Notes: generated by a model from the sequence alone, not told the origin. Counted from the stretch's first letter, positions 1-13,235 are shown. The stretch is 64,000 bases of DNA from Malus domestica (GCF_042453785.1 NC_091662.1:1431001-1495000); one strand, 5' to 3'. Made by a program: numbers and translations.

Positions 1-166
1 ACTACACAGATAAAACCACCACATCCTTAGACATTGTCACTCACCATATATATAATCTAGGGCCAGGTATAACTGATTGAACAAACACATTGCAAAACGT
101 CCTGTTTTTCGGTTTAATTCCCAGCTTCCTAACTGATATAAGAAATCTTTGCTTTTGTATTCTCAG

Positions 167-1216
167 GGGTTGATGAACACCTTATTGAAAAGATTCTCGA
201 TCCATCTGTTCTTGACAGTATTTCTAGCACATTCAGCAACCTCCACGGCATCCTAAAGCGTTCTGCAACTTCGGCAGCTGCGTGGGTTGGGGAAGCTGGA
301 GGTGCTTACAACAGCGGTCGCCATCTTGTCTCCAATACATTTGTATATAGTTTCTGGTAACTTGGCCATAACATCTAAAGCATCTTCTTTCGTTCTCTTG
401 TTTGAATTCTAGCACGAGTCATATTTTCGACGTTTCAAACAGGTATTTGGATCAGCTTGGTATGTCAGCATCTTACGATACAAAAACCTACTGCAGACAG
501 ACATTGATTGGAGGAAACTATGGTTTACTCAACACTAGTACCTTCGAGCCTAATCCCGACTATTACAGGTAACTACATACCGATCTTAATTACCTTGAAG
601 CCGATTTTAGACAACATTTTAACACATACGATGCTTTATCCTGGCTTTATCCATGCCAGTGCTCTGCTTTGGCATCGGTTGATGGGAAGAAATGTCCTCG
701 CAACGAGCTTTTCTGGACCAAAAAAGATACGTGCTTACGCACACTGCGCAAAACAATCTGTAAGTCTAAACCGCAGCTTCAATATAACGAAAGACAACAA
801 TCAGCACTCTTTGTTTTCCTGAGCTAATTACGATTTCATCTTAACAGAAGGGGATTACGGTGCTACTGATCAACCTGCACAATACCACCACGGCTGAGGT
901 CAGAGTTGCCTTCAACACTACCTGGACGCTGCGACATAAACACAAATCACACAAGCCTCATAGATCACATGTGACCAAGCTCCAACAGGGTCCCAGAAGT
1001 TCAACAGAAAGAGAAGAATACCATCTAACACCGAAGGACGGAAATATACAAAGCCAAACCATGCTACTCAATGGAAACGCTTTGCGCGTAGATTCATCCG
1101 GGATCATTCCTAGCTTAAACCCTGTGTATGTAAATGCATCGGAACCAATTTTGATCGGTCCGTCCTCAATTGTATTTGCTCACATACCATACGTAGTTCC
1201 CCCTGCTTGCAGGTAG
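167..1216 (+). CDS. Heparanase-like protein (GH79 family), C-terminal part
   Basis: These are the last four exons of a gene that begins left of the window: 167-356, 443-568, 660-759 and 848-1216, all with GT-AG borders and continuous phase. The product belongs to the plant heparanase-like / AtGUS glycoside hydrolase family 79, a secreted or wall enzyme thought to remove glucuronic acid from arabinogalactan proteins. The first visible exon holds the motif WVGEAGGAYNSG, whose Glu is the family's catalytic nucleophile. The second and third carry the conserved family blocks around GMSASYDTKTYCRQ and LLWHRLMGRNVL. The last exon encodes the C-terminal beta-sandwich and ends at TAG 1214-1216. The acid/base Glu and the signal peptide lie outside the window. 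The family call is firm. The exact paralogue (GUS1, 2 or 3) is not resolved. Confidence 0.9.
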
Positions 1217-1715
1217 GCAATGCTGAAAGTGTAATCGTTAACATTGTTTCAATAAGAGAGAATACAATTCAATTTTCATCCTCCATCTTTATACTGTTCT
1301 ACTCTTAAAAGTAGCTTAAGCGGTTACTTTTGCACCCGAAGTCCTGTGTTTGGATCTCCGCTCACCAAATATAGGAACCAATTCAAATGTTGACAAAAAC
1401 TTCTGACCTTTTGGAACATATTTATACCATGTGAAGTTGTGAACTGTTAAAACAGCTGTACAATATCAGACTCCACCCGTCGTCGTTTGGGGGCTAACTA
1501 AGAACACTTATTCGAGATTACAACAACAAAAATGTGTATGTCATGGAAGATTACATATACATGTGCAGTAGCTTGCCTTCTAGATGTACAGAAAGAACCA
1601 AATGGTGAATACTAAGCTAATTTCCGAACACAGGTGACACTAGTTATACATTGAATGACGAATCCCGCTAATTGGAAGCTTCATTCAAGATAAAAAGACT
1701 GAACTACACGAAAGG
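1217..1715. other. Intergenic, between convergent gene ends
   Basis: About 500 bp separates the stop of the heparanase-like gene (+) from the stop of the anion transporter (-). It must hold the 3' UTRs and poly(A) signals of both genes. I see no further gene or repeat in it. Confidence 0.6.
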
Positions 1716-4700
1716 TTAGTCTCTCTTCGAAAAGGTTTGAGGCTTACTGCTGGCGAACACCAACCAAACGACTGTACCAGTCAGGTAGAAAAATATTGAT
1801 GGAATGAACAATGATATCTGCATAACACGTAAGTGAATCAGTTCAGATGAAGTAATTAAAGGATGTAAACTATTGAAGGTTGTAAAAAGTTGACAAGCAC
1901 TAACAGAGGCTACTTACACTCCATGAATGAGTTGAATCAAGAAGAAAGCCGGTGAGGGCAACGCCTATTATTCCAGGTACCGCCCCAACAGTGTTGGTAA
2001 TACCCTGAGTGGCAAATTTGAATCGTCAAATCAACTGAATTTATATCTGGGTCTGTTTGATATACGAAAATGCATTGACGTATTTTTCATTGATACTCAA
2101 TGTATATCAAGTCCAAAAGGAGATGCACTGCATACAGCTCTTAGTATCATGATTCACGAGTCAATTACGTCAAGAAATGGGCACGACAAGAACTACCAAG
2201 ATAAGTCAGACCAGTGAATTCAATCATGCATGTCGATAGATAAAATGACACAACACAAACTTCCACCACCCACCCTTCACACCAGAATGAAGGTGCATAT
2301 CACTAAAAATCCTAACAAAGATGCATATGATATGGATTTGAATTTAAGTTGATTAATAATCAAGCAAAGGGAAGAGATAGGATACAAACAAAAAAAGGAC
2401 GCTCCATAGCATCTTCCAGGCTTCCAGCACACTAATAAAAATTCGTGTGTAAAGTTTACATACCAAAAGTATGCTCGCATATTCGGGTGACATGTCTTGA
2501 TGGGTACAATACAATCCTGCACGTTTGAATATATTATGACTTTGCAGCGTAGGAGAAGAACAATTCTATTCACCATCCTCCAAAATCAAGCTTCAATTTC
2601 GATTGATTTGTACCTGACAAGGCAAAGCTCGAGAGGGCTAAACCACCAGTGAGAATCCCAACAACTTCCCAATGCGGCAATCCTAGATCAAGAGATGAAA
2701 GAGTCATGCAAGCTGCAGGAGATAAAAAGGCAATTGTTTGGCAAACTTTTCGGACCTACATGTACAAAACAAGGACATCAGAAACATTAAGAGTGTCTAA
2801 GTGCAAAAATTACCTTAAGCAAGTTAAGGAATGGTGCAAAACTCATATTATGAACGTCACAAGTTTATTATGTATTTCACAGGTAAAAGTAGCAATTAAA
2901 TTAACAAGCCAACACAAACATATCCATACACTTGAGAAAACTGTTGAGGGCGTTTTTCATCTTTTGGAAAAACCTAAAAAGTTTCTTCTAGATGGAGTTT
3001 TCTGATTCCATCATATACAACAGAGTAGCTCGATCTAAAATCTTCTTACCGTAGTGGTTTGAACTCCAGTAGAAATCAAGCTATCAGCAAATTGTGATGC
3101 AATGCTGGTCACAAAGATCGAAGCCAATGGAGGAAGGATAGAGACCTGAAACAAATAAAAACCCCTTGATATCATACAACTAAATAGCTTTATAAATTGA
3201 TAAAACCGTATGCAGAAATATAATGCTTTGATGGGCATACTCGTTGAATAAGTCTAGACTTACCCATGCAGCTTCTGTCAAATTCAGGTTCAGCTCTTCA
3301 CTGCATAGAAAATTACATACTTTCCTCAGATACCAAGTCCTCACAAACATACTTTTCAACAAAAGATTAGATAACTTATAAATGACCTTAAGTTAATCTA
3401 GTACTTTTCGTTTTCCTTCTATTTCTAGACTAAGTTACGGTCACCACTGTTGGCAAGTGTCCCCACAACTTACATTCATTAAATAGACAAACAAAGGAAA
3501 AGCATACCTCTCAATCATTATACAAAGTAAAAAGTCTGCATGAATTACCTAAAATAGGTGGGAAGCCACGCTAGGCAAGTATAATGACCCCAGCTTCCAC
3601 AAAAATGAGCATAGATCATTGCCCATACAGCTGGACTTTGGAAAAATGCTTTCCATGGTACATCCTATTAAATAAAAGTAAGTAAGAAACCAAATTACTA
3701 CACAGTAATCGCTATGTAAACTATGATAAAACTTAAAAGCAATGATATAAATCAAAAGGTTTCAGTTATTTTCTGAATTAGTCTAACGACAACAATAAAG
3801 TTTAACATTCGTCACTTAATTGTGAGCATTTTCCTCGTTAACACCAGCATTGCCCCAAGTCACACATCTACAACAGAAAAAAGAATCACACCTTCAACGA
3901 GTCACCCAATTCTTCGGTACTCCATGTTTTCTTCACATCTGTTGATTGGGACCCTATCAAATATTTCCAAGAGAATAAAAGGAATCATCACTATGCAAGA
4001 AATTTGGTACATGAAAAATAAGGCACAAACATATGCTTGAATATTGATGACCTTGTCAACAGCATCTGGTATAGTTACCACACTATCCATGACGTGAAGT
4101 ATTGACAAATCATTATCAAGATCAAGTACAATTTTTCTTGTGAAGTATGCTTTGTACAAATAAATACATAGTCTTTGGCAGAGTCAACTTTATTGGCATG
4201 CAATGTGACAAATTTTTTTGTCATGCATGAACGGGAATATACAGTGATAGAATGGTGTATATGTCTTTGGAAATGGTAGTGATCAGTGTAACTGTGGCGA
4301 CAATTGTGATTGCTCAGACATTAGCAAAATGGTAGCAGTTGCATCAGAAAGAGAGACAATGTAGTGAAGAACAATACGAGAGAAATGATAAGCACAAACA
4401 ATAGTGGTGCCTTATCAAGCATTAATATTCATAAAGTAAAAGAATAGAGTATTATGAAGCTATCTCATGATTCCAAAACCAAACAGTTTTTCCTTAACAA
4501 AAAAGATAGTGACCGGAAGGCATTGGCTACTCAAAGAAACAGGCCCTTAATAAAATTGACCTCTGATTTACTAGTCAACTTTATCTTCGGATAAGTAATC
4601 AACTCTGTGCATTTTTACATGAAAATAAGTAAGTTTTCTCCAAACAAACAAGGATAATGAATAAGGGATTAAATGCTCACGTGGAATTGATTCACCAACC

Positions 4701-6711
4701 CATGAGGCTTGTCCTTCGAGAAACTGAAACCCCAGATACCTTCAAGGCATGTATATTGGGAAACAACTTGAGCATATTGCCAGACTTCAGTATTTATAAC
4801 ATTTCATATTTTTCTAAAAGAAAAGAGGAAAAAAGAGAGCTATTAACAATAAATTGGCCAAGTAAGTTCTTTTATAATTAATCATGACAGAAGGTTGGTA
4901 CTTGGCAGAAAATCAAAAAAAAGGAAAAAGAATATTGTTTTCGTTCCTGGCATATTGATATAAACAAATAAATAAGTTTTCACATTGGACCAGAAGAAGT
5001 TAAGGGAATTAATTCTTCAGCAAAAAGAAAAGGAGACCACTAATTCTGAGGTGTTTGAAACCGCTACTTACCAAGCAATCCCCAACGAGGAAAATATGTA
5101 AAATACAGATTCCCACCCCAGATTTTGGATAAGGGGAGGAGCCAGAAGAAACCTGCAAGAAGTCCAAAGTTACAAATGGGTATCAATGAACACGGAGTAC
5201 ACAACGAATATAGACATAAGAAAACCAAATCTTCTTTAAATCTTATCCATGCAACATACCCTGCCACACTTCCTACACTCAGACCACCAAAGACAAATGC
5301 TACAGCCCGTGAACGCTCTTCCAAAGGTATTGTCCTGCATCCGGTAAACGATTATTAGGGTTCTCAAACACAAATAAATTGGATCCACTAGACAACCTGA
5401 ATTTGAACAAAATAATGCTTCATGAACACCACCTATGAATCTATGATGGACCAAACTAAATATAAGAATGTCATACATGCCTGGCAATAAGGTCAGTTGC
5501 GGCGGATGGGGAAACGCCTTCTCCAATACCTACCTGTACTTCAAAGATAAGAGCTCTCAGTAAGTAACAGGTAGGTTTGATACTCAAACCAACAATAAGT
5601 TGGAAATCAAGCACGAAAACAAAGGGCTAAACAAAGTTGAACTGATTTACAAGAATCTGTAGAAAATAGAATATATCGTAGATAAGCGTACCAAAATTCT
5701 GGACAAAACTAAACCAGGTGTAAATCCAGCAACAAGAGGGACAAGTCCCGTAGCCAAAGACCAAGTTAACACTCCAAACTGAAGAACTTTTCTGCATTAG
5801 AAGAAAATAATAGATGAACATGGCTTATCTGTCCCGGCCAAAAGATAAATAAACAAGCATTTGGGGATTGAACCAATCCCGCCACGGATGAACTGCATGG
5901 TTCTACGTGAAAATAAATAAGTAACATAATAAAAACTTGAAATGAGCTTTTGAAAAACAAACCTCCCACTAAATATCTTGGCAAGCCAACCTCCGGGCAA
6001 CTGACTCAATGCATACCCCCAAAAGAACGACGATTGAACCAATCCCGCCTCGGATGAACTCCATCCAAACTGGTGAGACATTGGAATTATAGCAATACTC
6101 AAGTTCACCTGTCAATCCCACATGCAAAAGGAACAAACTTAATTCGTTTAAAACCAAAATGCAGTAAACCCACAACCCAAAATCTACGTTCAATTGCATT
6201 TTTGCATCAAAGTTCTTTCCTTTTCACCACGAAAGCATCAAGGTTTAAGCTGAAAATTTCAAGCCCATAACTTGTTCGATGAATGCCTAAGCGAGAAATA
6301 AAAACAGAGCCAGCAGAGCTACAGAACTACCTTATCCATGTTGCAGATGACAAAGGCAAGCGAAGTAGTCCCAATGAGCTTGTACCTCTGAGGTATGTTC
6401 TTCCACGGCGGCCAATCCCAATCAAAACCCACTTCCCCAGACCCGCTCTCCTGACTCAATTCCCCCTCAGAATCCGTCCCAGAACCCGAACCCGCCCGTT
6501 GGACCTTATCCACCGGTAGCCCATTGACCCTCTTGGTTTCCCTGACGTTTTCCCTCTCCTGAATGCTACAAATCACTCTCAACTCCAAGTTGTTCTTCGG
6601 AGGAAACCGAAGCAAACGACGTCGTCTGGGTGAGGAGAGGGGAGATTGTGAGCTTGTGCTGTGTGAAAATAAGCAGGAGGAGCACTCGGCTCTGAGCGTG
6701 AGCTTCGCCAT
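1716..6711 (-). CDS. Plastid-type anion/phosphate transporter, PHT4 (ANTR) family
   Basis: Fifteen exons join to 529 residues: 6331-6711, 5963-6108, 5692-5791, 5481-5533, 5260-5334, 5072-5152, 4681-4739, 3892-3953, 3549-3664, 3264-3300, 3050-3145, 2614-2755, 2464-2516, 1918-2004 and 1716-1817. All phases agree, and the length fits the family (about 510-540). The first about 90 residues are Ser/Arg-rich, like a chloroplast transit peptide. Then come the major-facilitator core blocks CNMDKVNLSIAIIPM, GLVQSSFFWGYALSQLPGGW, VGIGEGVSPSAATDLIAR, FQSPAVWAMIYAHFCGSWGHY (split here only in reading) and PHWEVVGILTGGLALSSF. Members carry inorganic phosphate or other anions such as ascorbate across plastid or Golgi membranes. 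The sequence most resembles the PHT4;3/PHT4;5 branch, which I cannot settle by eye. Intron 4 appears to use a GC donor. The ATG at 6711 is the only upstream in-frame Met that gives a transit peptide. Confidence 0.9.
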
Positions 6712-8013
6712 TTCCGTGCGTATCTATCCGTGACTAAAAGGTGGCAAATTCAATTTGGTTTCTGTAAAATTTGGAGGAGAAGGAAGAGGAGGAGGAGGAG
6801 AAGAGGAGTGAGGAAGCGAGCTACTGCTTGCTGCTGGTGGTGCTGAAGAGTTGGGGGAATTTTTGGGCCACGGAACGGATTGGTTTGTGGCTCAGGATTT
6901 GTTTTGAATTTGGAATTTTTTGGTGGGGCCCGCTGAATTGGGTCCCAACTCAACTCCCGCGAATTTGGGACTCTTAAATTTGTTTGGGTCGTATGAGGAG
7001 TTTGGAAGGTCCAACGATGTTAATTGTCAAAAACATCCAACCCTTCTTCAATTCGATTCACCTGAGCCCAACTGTGTTAGAGGGTCATGAGGGGATGAAA
7101 CTTGGTACTAAAGTTACATGATAAGTGCGGCTAGTATTACTGTTTATTAGTATTTTTTTATATATAAATAAGAGTTTTTAAGTTTGATTTTCACAAATAG
7201 TAAGTGCGATATCAAACTATATATGTCAGCTCATTGTGAGAAAATTGAGTAGACCTATGTTACCCACCAGCAGGTATTTCGCAAATAGCGAGTTCGATAC
7301 TGAATTTCACTTTTGTATCTTAATTTTCAAGTGTGGGAAATTGGTCGTTTAGTATGTAAACTAGTTTTCGGTGGGAAATGTGGGTTAACTCAATTATCTA
7401 TTTACAATATGCATTTTCTTCTCTTAGCTTATGCGAGCTAGATTGTCTAACTGAATATTTATTTTTATCTTTTATGGATGAAAAAGGAGAATTCGAATTT
7501 AAAAATAAGAAAAACATTACTTCAGAATAAAGTAGCTTATAACATACTTGAATTTGGAAGAAGCCATATATCTGTTGTTTTCTGCGAAGATGCAAATATT
7601 TAATTATTTGTATTGTCACGAGCTTTCCGGTAGAAAAGGTGATGAATAAAGAGTAATGTTATGGAAATTAAATTTATGGATTAAATTTTGAAAATTAAAA
7701 GACATGGAAATTGATAATTGGTTTATTACTTACACGTTGATAAACATGCTTATTCTTATTGGTGATATATTATTTAGTTTACAAATTTAGTCATCAAATT
7801 TGATCTACTTAGCGTTACCTGATGAATAAAATATGCTAATGAAAGTGCCTTGTTGCTGGAATCCTTCGTCTTTTCTCGTGCAAGTAACCTTAAAATAGTG
7901 AATTAAAACCTTAAAATAGTGAATTAAAAGTTGATCTGCATGTCCTTTGTTATGAGTAGAAGGAACCAAATCATATAAATTTTGAGTAGAAAATTATTTA
8001 AGTTTGTGTGTGT
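6712..8013. other. Intergenic, 5' flank of the transporter plus duplicated DNA
   Basis: This holds the transporter promoter and 5' UTR side, then AT-rich sequence. Around 7140-7390 it resembles 20250-20705, which lies upstream of the second type-A dioxygenase. Around 7545-7985 it resembles 8610-8890. No gene is supported. Confidence 0.5.
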
Positions 8014-8014
8014 C

Positions 8015-8087
<73 letters not shown>

Positions 8088-8184
8088 CTTTCAAGGGAGG
8101 GTTTTGGGGGGTGGACGAACAGGGTTCGGTTTTTGTTTTTGTTTTTTTTTTTTTTTTCTCTTCTTCCTCCTCCTCCTCCTCCTT

Positions 8185-8249
<65 letters not shown>

Positions 8250-8372
8250 CTTTCACGGGAAGGTATACCCAATTTTTTTATAAAAATGAGAATTAGTTGT
8301 AGGGTCTGCACCATATCGAATTTTAATGATCCGAATCGTTTATTTTTTAAGTTGCACTTCATATATCATCCT

Positions 8373-8431
<59 letters not shown>

Positions 8432-8558
8432 CTTTCAAGGGAAGGTATACCCAATTTTTTTATAAAAATGAGAATTAGTTGTAGGGTCTGCACCATATCG
8501 AATTTTAATAATCCGAATCGTTTATTTTTTAAGTTGCACTTTATATATCATCCTTATA
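8014..8558. repeat. Compound (TA)n(GA)n microsatellites inside a 182-bp tandem duplication
   Basis: Three TA-then-GA microsatellite blocks lie at about 8016-8083, 8187-8246 and 8373-8428. The unique sequence after the second block (8243-8378) is repeated almost exactly after the third (8425-8558), with a period of 182 bp. Long open frames here are products of the dinucleotide runs and are not genes. Confidence 0.85.
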
Positions 8559-10004
8559 TGAAAGGGTCTGATCAACTGCCCGGCCACCTCTTTAGCTCAT
8601 CTCTTGTCAACATACTTGAATTTGGAAGAAGCCATATAAAATATGGAGGCATATCTGCTGATTTTCTGCGAATATGCATAGATATTGATTATTTATATTA
8701 TTATGAGCTTTCCGGTGGAAAATGTGATAAATAAAATATGCTAATGAAAGGGCCTAGTTGCTGGAATCCTTCGTCTTTCTCGCGCAAGTTTCCTAAAAAT
8801 AACGATGTAAAAGGTGATCTGCACGTGCTTCGTTATGAGTAGATGGGACCAAACCATATAAATTTGGACAGATAATTATTTAAGCTTATGGATGGGATGC
8901 GTTTAATTTATGATTGATTAGATATTGATCTTGAAAAGTCATGATTTCTAAATATAAACCCATATAATTAAACATCTAACAAAAATCTAACAGTCAAATA
9001 AATTGCCACATAATAATATAAGTAACCTATTACTACAAATTATTTACAATTTTTGCCACAACCCACACTTGAAAATTAGCTTCAATCAAGGGCCTTATAA
9101 TCTAATTAATCATCCTGATGTTTTTTCACTTTATTTATTTTTAATTTCTACAACATTCTAGTGCATTACTTTAAATCATGACTACATTACTATTCGGTGT
9201 AAATTATTCTCCTTATATATAATATTTAAACGTCTCTACTTTACCTATATAAATAATATCACACTATAATATGTAATTTACCTACAATAAATAAACCAAA
9301 TATTCTCATATTTCTTTTGGCAATTTACCTATGATATATGCAAATAATATTCTCATGTTTTATTGGCATTTTTCCTAAATTATGCAAGTAGGTAAATTTC
9401 AATAATAGTAGGTAAATTATGTTCGTGATTTACCTACATTTTTTATGTGAATCAAATATCTAGATTGTATATGTAAATAATTTACGTATAGTTGGTTCTT
9501 TTCTTTTTCATTGTCCTAAAATTTATTTACGTGCAATTTTTATCTTCTTTAATTTATATATTTTTATTTTGACAACAAATTTTTTTATATATTTTAAAGT
9601 ACAATAATTTACCTATATATAATATGGACATGTTGTAATGGTAAATTGGAATTCGAGAGCCAAACTAACCAACAAATCCCTACATTTATATGCAAAATAT
9701 TATTTTTGTAAAATCATTAATTCCCCGTTACAGTTTGCATAGAATTAGCTGTGTACATTAAATATTCAATAAGGGTGTTTTAGGCATCTGAAAATTTTTA
9801 AATGGGTAAAGTCAAACATAATTAAAGAATTTGCTTATGTGGAGTCTAGTCAATGGGTTTTATTCGAGCAAAAAATTTATGTCGGGTTTTATGTGGAGAA
9901 AATTAAGTTTCAGGAACTAAAGTCATATTTTAAGTTTAATTTATGACCAAGAATGATTATCGTGGAAAATAAATTTTGAGTAAATTATTTGAGCTTGTAT
10001 GTAC
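8559..10004. other. AT-rich intergenic, distal 5' flank of dioxygenase A1
   Basis: Contains a partial copy (8610-8890) of 7545-7985 and long AT-rich DNA with no coding signal. I see no recognisable element in 8900-10000. Confidence 0.5.
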
Positions 10005-10075
10005 ACGCGCGCGCGCGCATATATATATATTCCCCAGCAGTGGATTAATATCGGTCACAGATTGACAGAGAGAAA
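10005..10075 (+). promoter_or_regulatory. Proximal promoter/5' UTR of dioxygenase A1
   Basis: An alternating purine-pyrimidine tract, (CG)n then (TA)n, lies about 45-70 bp before the start codon. It is followed by a short leader without an upstream ATG. The leader from TCCCCAGCAG onward is shared with A2. The TA run is the only TATA-like sequence at a plausible distance. Confidence 0.45.
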
Positions 10076-12128
10076 ATGGCCATGACCAATGTCCAAGAAA
10101 TGTCTATGAATGGTGAGCAGCCACCTGCTGAATATATTGTTAAAGAAAGTAGGTTTGGATCCATAGATTCTTCTCCACCATTGGCTGATGAAATCCCCAT
10201 TATTGATATCAGTCTCTTCTCCCCATTATCTGCTCAATATTCTGAACAAGCAGAAAATCATGAGCTACAGAAACTCAGATCAGCACTCAGCTCGGCAGGA
10301 TGCTTCCAGGTTTCCATTTTCTTTTTCTTGGTATACTATTATATATGTTAAAGTATATTTTGCTGTCTCTGTATTCTCCATGTTACCATGTTAGACATGT
10401 AAACGAATCGGACTCGACTACATCTTATCCAATCTAATCCAATTCAATCCAAAGAAGAACATAATTTGATCCGATCTGATAATCTGATGTTTTTTCGTTG
10501 ATGAAATTGGACGGATTATGGATAAACAAGTTCATATCTGATTAACTGAACTAATGGAATTCAATATTTATATTCATGATTTAATGAATTCAGGCAATAG
10601 GCCATGGGATTTCGGATTCACTTCTTGACAAGGTACGTGAAGCAGCAAAACAATTCTTTGCACTTCCAGTAGAAGAGAAGGAAAAATACTCCCGCGCAGT
10701 TCATGGCGGAGCCGAAGGATATGGGAACGATGTCGTAGTATCGGAAAAGCAAGTTCTTGACTGGTCCTATCGTCTCACTCTCAGGGTCTTCCCAGAAAAC
10801 CAAAGAAGGCTTCATCTTTGGCCTCAAAATCCAAATGATTTTGGGTACGTCCGTACACTTTAGGGTTTGCATTACTATTGCCTGCCTTGAGGATTATATA
10901 GCTAGTCTACTATGGACACATCTTGCAGAGATTTTTCAGTGTGTTGAAAATACAGCTCGGTACATTAAGGGTGCGTTTGGTACGGAACGGAACGGAACGG
11001 GACGGGACGGGACGGAACGGGAAGGGACGGGACGGAACGAAGGTGTAATTTTTGAAAAAGACATGGGGTATATTTGTCTTAAAATGGTAAAACATTGTGT
11101 TCCACAGACGTGGAACAAACCCGTTCCAGGGGGGGAGGTGGAACGCAAAAACACCCAAAATCTGTCCCGTGGAACAACCCGTTCCACCCATTTTTGGCGC
11201 ACCAAACGCGGGACGGAACGCCTCGTCCCGTTCCGTCCCGTCCCGTCCCACGTACCAAACGCTCCCTAAGTGTAATTATACAATTGGTTGGAAATTTGAA
11301 CAAAATATTTAAACCAATTATATTATTACACTTTGTGTAGTGGTCCATTTTTCCGGCACCCTAAAAAATTTCTCCACATCTTTATAATTGACGGAAAATC
11401 CATAAATTAACATTCAAATAAGAGAATATTATAATTTGTAGAAAGATGCTAATGGGATATGGTATTCGTTGAAGCAAGTTGCGACTGTCACTTTGATATA
11501 ATTGGACAAAATCCACAGATTAATATATAACATATCTATGAATGTGTGTATAATTTGCAGAGAGATGTTACATGAATATGCAACGAAGGTAAAGTTGATG
11601 ATGGGTATTGTGTTCAAGGCAATGGCAAAGTCGTTGAATTTGGAAGATAACAGCTTTGCAAAGCAGCTGTTTGGAGACCAATCCCTGATGCAAGCAAGGT
11701 TCAACTTCTATCCTCCGTGCTCGAGATCTGACCTCGTCCTCGGCGTCAAGCCTCACACGGATAGGTCCGGCGTGACATGTCTCTTGCAAGACAAGGATGT
11801 GGAAGGCCTTCAAGTTTTGATAGATGGAAAATGGGTTAGAGTCCCCATTGTTCCTCATGCTATCGTTCTTAATCTTGGCGATCAGATGCAGATCATGAGT
11901 AATGGTATTTACAAGAGCCCAATGCACAGGGTGGTGACAAATGGAGAGATTATGAGGCTATCAGTTGCCTTGTTCAATGAACCCGATCCTGAAACCCAGA
12001 TTGGTCCCGTCGAGGACTTGATCGACGAGACAAGGCCGAGGTTGTACAAAAATGTCAAGAATTATGGTCGTATTAACTACGAATGCTATCAGAGAGGGGA
12101 AATTGCACTCGAAACAGTCAGATTCTAA
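10076..12128 (+). CDS. 2-oxoglutarate/Fe(II)-dependent dioxygenase, type A copy 1 (SRG1/NCS1-like, DOXC class)
   Basis: Three exons, 10076-10309, 10594-10844 and 11561-12128, encode 350 residues. The enzyme class couples oxidation of a small molecule to decarboxylation of 2-oxoglutarate, normally in the cytosol. Relatives include SRG1, codeine O-demethylase and the 2OG-type norcoclaurine synthase. An N-terminal DIOX_N region (about residues 40-150) precedes the catalytic jelly roll. The iron ligands are His227 and Asp229 in KPHTDRSG and His284 in SPMHRVVTN. The 2OG clamp is Arg294-x-Ser296. It lacks the third intron found in the type-B genes: QMQIMSNG is continuous here. Intron 2 is enlarged by a MITE that is absent from the near-identical copy A2. 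The substrate is unknown. Confidence 0.92.
10969..11266. mobile_element. PIF/Harbinger (Tourist-like) MITE in intron 2 of A1
   Basis: A 298-bp element with terminal inverted repeats GGGTGCGTTTGGTACG / CGTACCAAACGCTCCC is flanked by the 3-bp duplication TAA (10966-10968 and 11267-11269). The 3-bp TWA target and the end sequence fit the PIF/Harbinger superfamily. Subterminal GGAAC/GGGAC repeats extend the pairing of the two ends to about 70 bp. The matching intron of A2 lacks it, so it landed after the A1/A2 duplication. Confidence 0.85.
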
Positions 12129-13235
12129 TTTTTCTGCACACTAGCTATCTTAATTTTCCTGTTTTACGTGAACCTAATATATGCTTATCTTTCGAAACAA
12201 CAATTATTCCATGGACAAGGGATATTATCTGTTTTTTAATTCAGGATATGGTGTTTACAATTATCCTACGTGAACCTTGTGAATTGGGTTAATTATATTT
12301 TTTTAATAGTTCTATGATGTGAAAATACGTGGTAGTATCTTGTTTATGACAATAAGACTTCGATTCGATAGATTCTTGTGTGTGAAAATTTGTTTATATT
12401 TTTCATTAATCAACGTAGAAAAGTTTGAGAAAGAAAAAAAATTAATCAAAAAAACTTTGACTAATTCTTTTTAGATAATGTTAGGTAGACTATCTATTTA
12501 AACTATATTATTTTGTAAATAATATAATGTGGTTGTTGATTATTGGATTAATTTTTTTAATAGAGAGGGCGTTTGGAATGTGCAAAAGGTGCAGTTGCAC
12601 AAGGTAGGGCCCTGAATTTCTGAGGGCCCCACATATTTTTATCCTCCTATACATTACATATGAGTATAAATTTTCTAATAAAAATATTTTAACTGAAAAA
12701 TAAAAAATCATCATCATATGATTTTATCTATATTATTATTACAATTGATTAAGTGGAGCATATACTTAATATATTAACTTTCTACTTTTCTTTAGCAGTA
12801 AAAACACTTGTGTTATTTTCTTCCACTTTCTTTTAATAATAAAAAATTAACTTGTGTATTACTTTCTTCCACATACACAAGCGTATTTCCGTATCTCTCT
12901 TCCAGTCGTGCTCCACTTTTTCATGTATGAACCCTAAATCATGATGATTTCATGCAATCAGAATTATTCAGCTAGTAAGAGTGAGATGCTAATTTCAATT
13001 AAGTTAGAATATTGATTGTTGGATTCTGTATGAATGTATTTTAAAAAAAAATTTCTTAAATAAGGAGGCCCTTTTCATTAAATTCGCATAGGGCGTCCCA
13101 ATGTCAGAAATGGTATACTTAAGTGTTGATTAATATATTTATTTTATATTGATGACACATCACCTGATTTACAAATTTGGTATAAAAAGTTGCTCTACCT
13201 TGCATTACTCATTGTTTTTTTCTTTCTTGTGATGG
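12129..13235. other. Intergenic, 3' flank of A1
   Basis: Begins with the 3' UTR region shared in part with A2, then AT-rich DNA. I recognise no gene. Short open frames here lack family signatures. Confidence 0.5.

Noticed and set aside
10845-11560. Open frames over GGAAC/GGGAC repeats in A1 intron 2
   Set aside because: They are produced by the MITE's simple repeats and lie in an intron.
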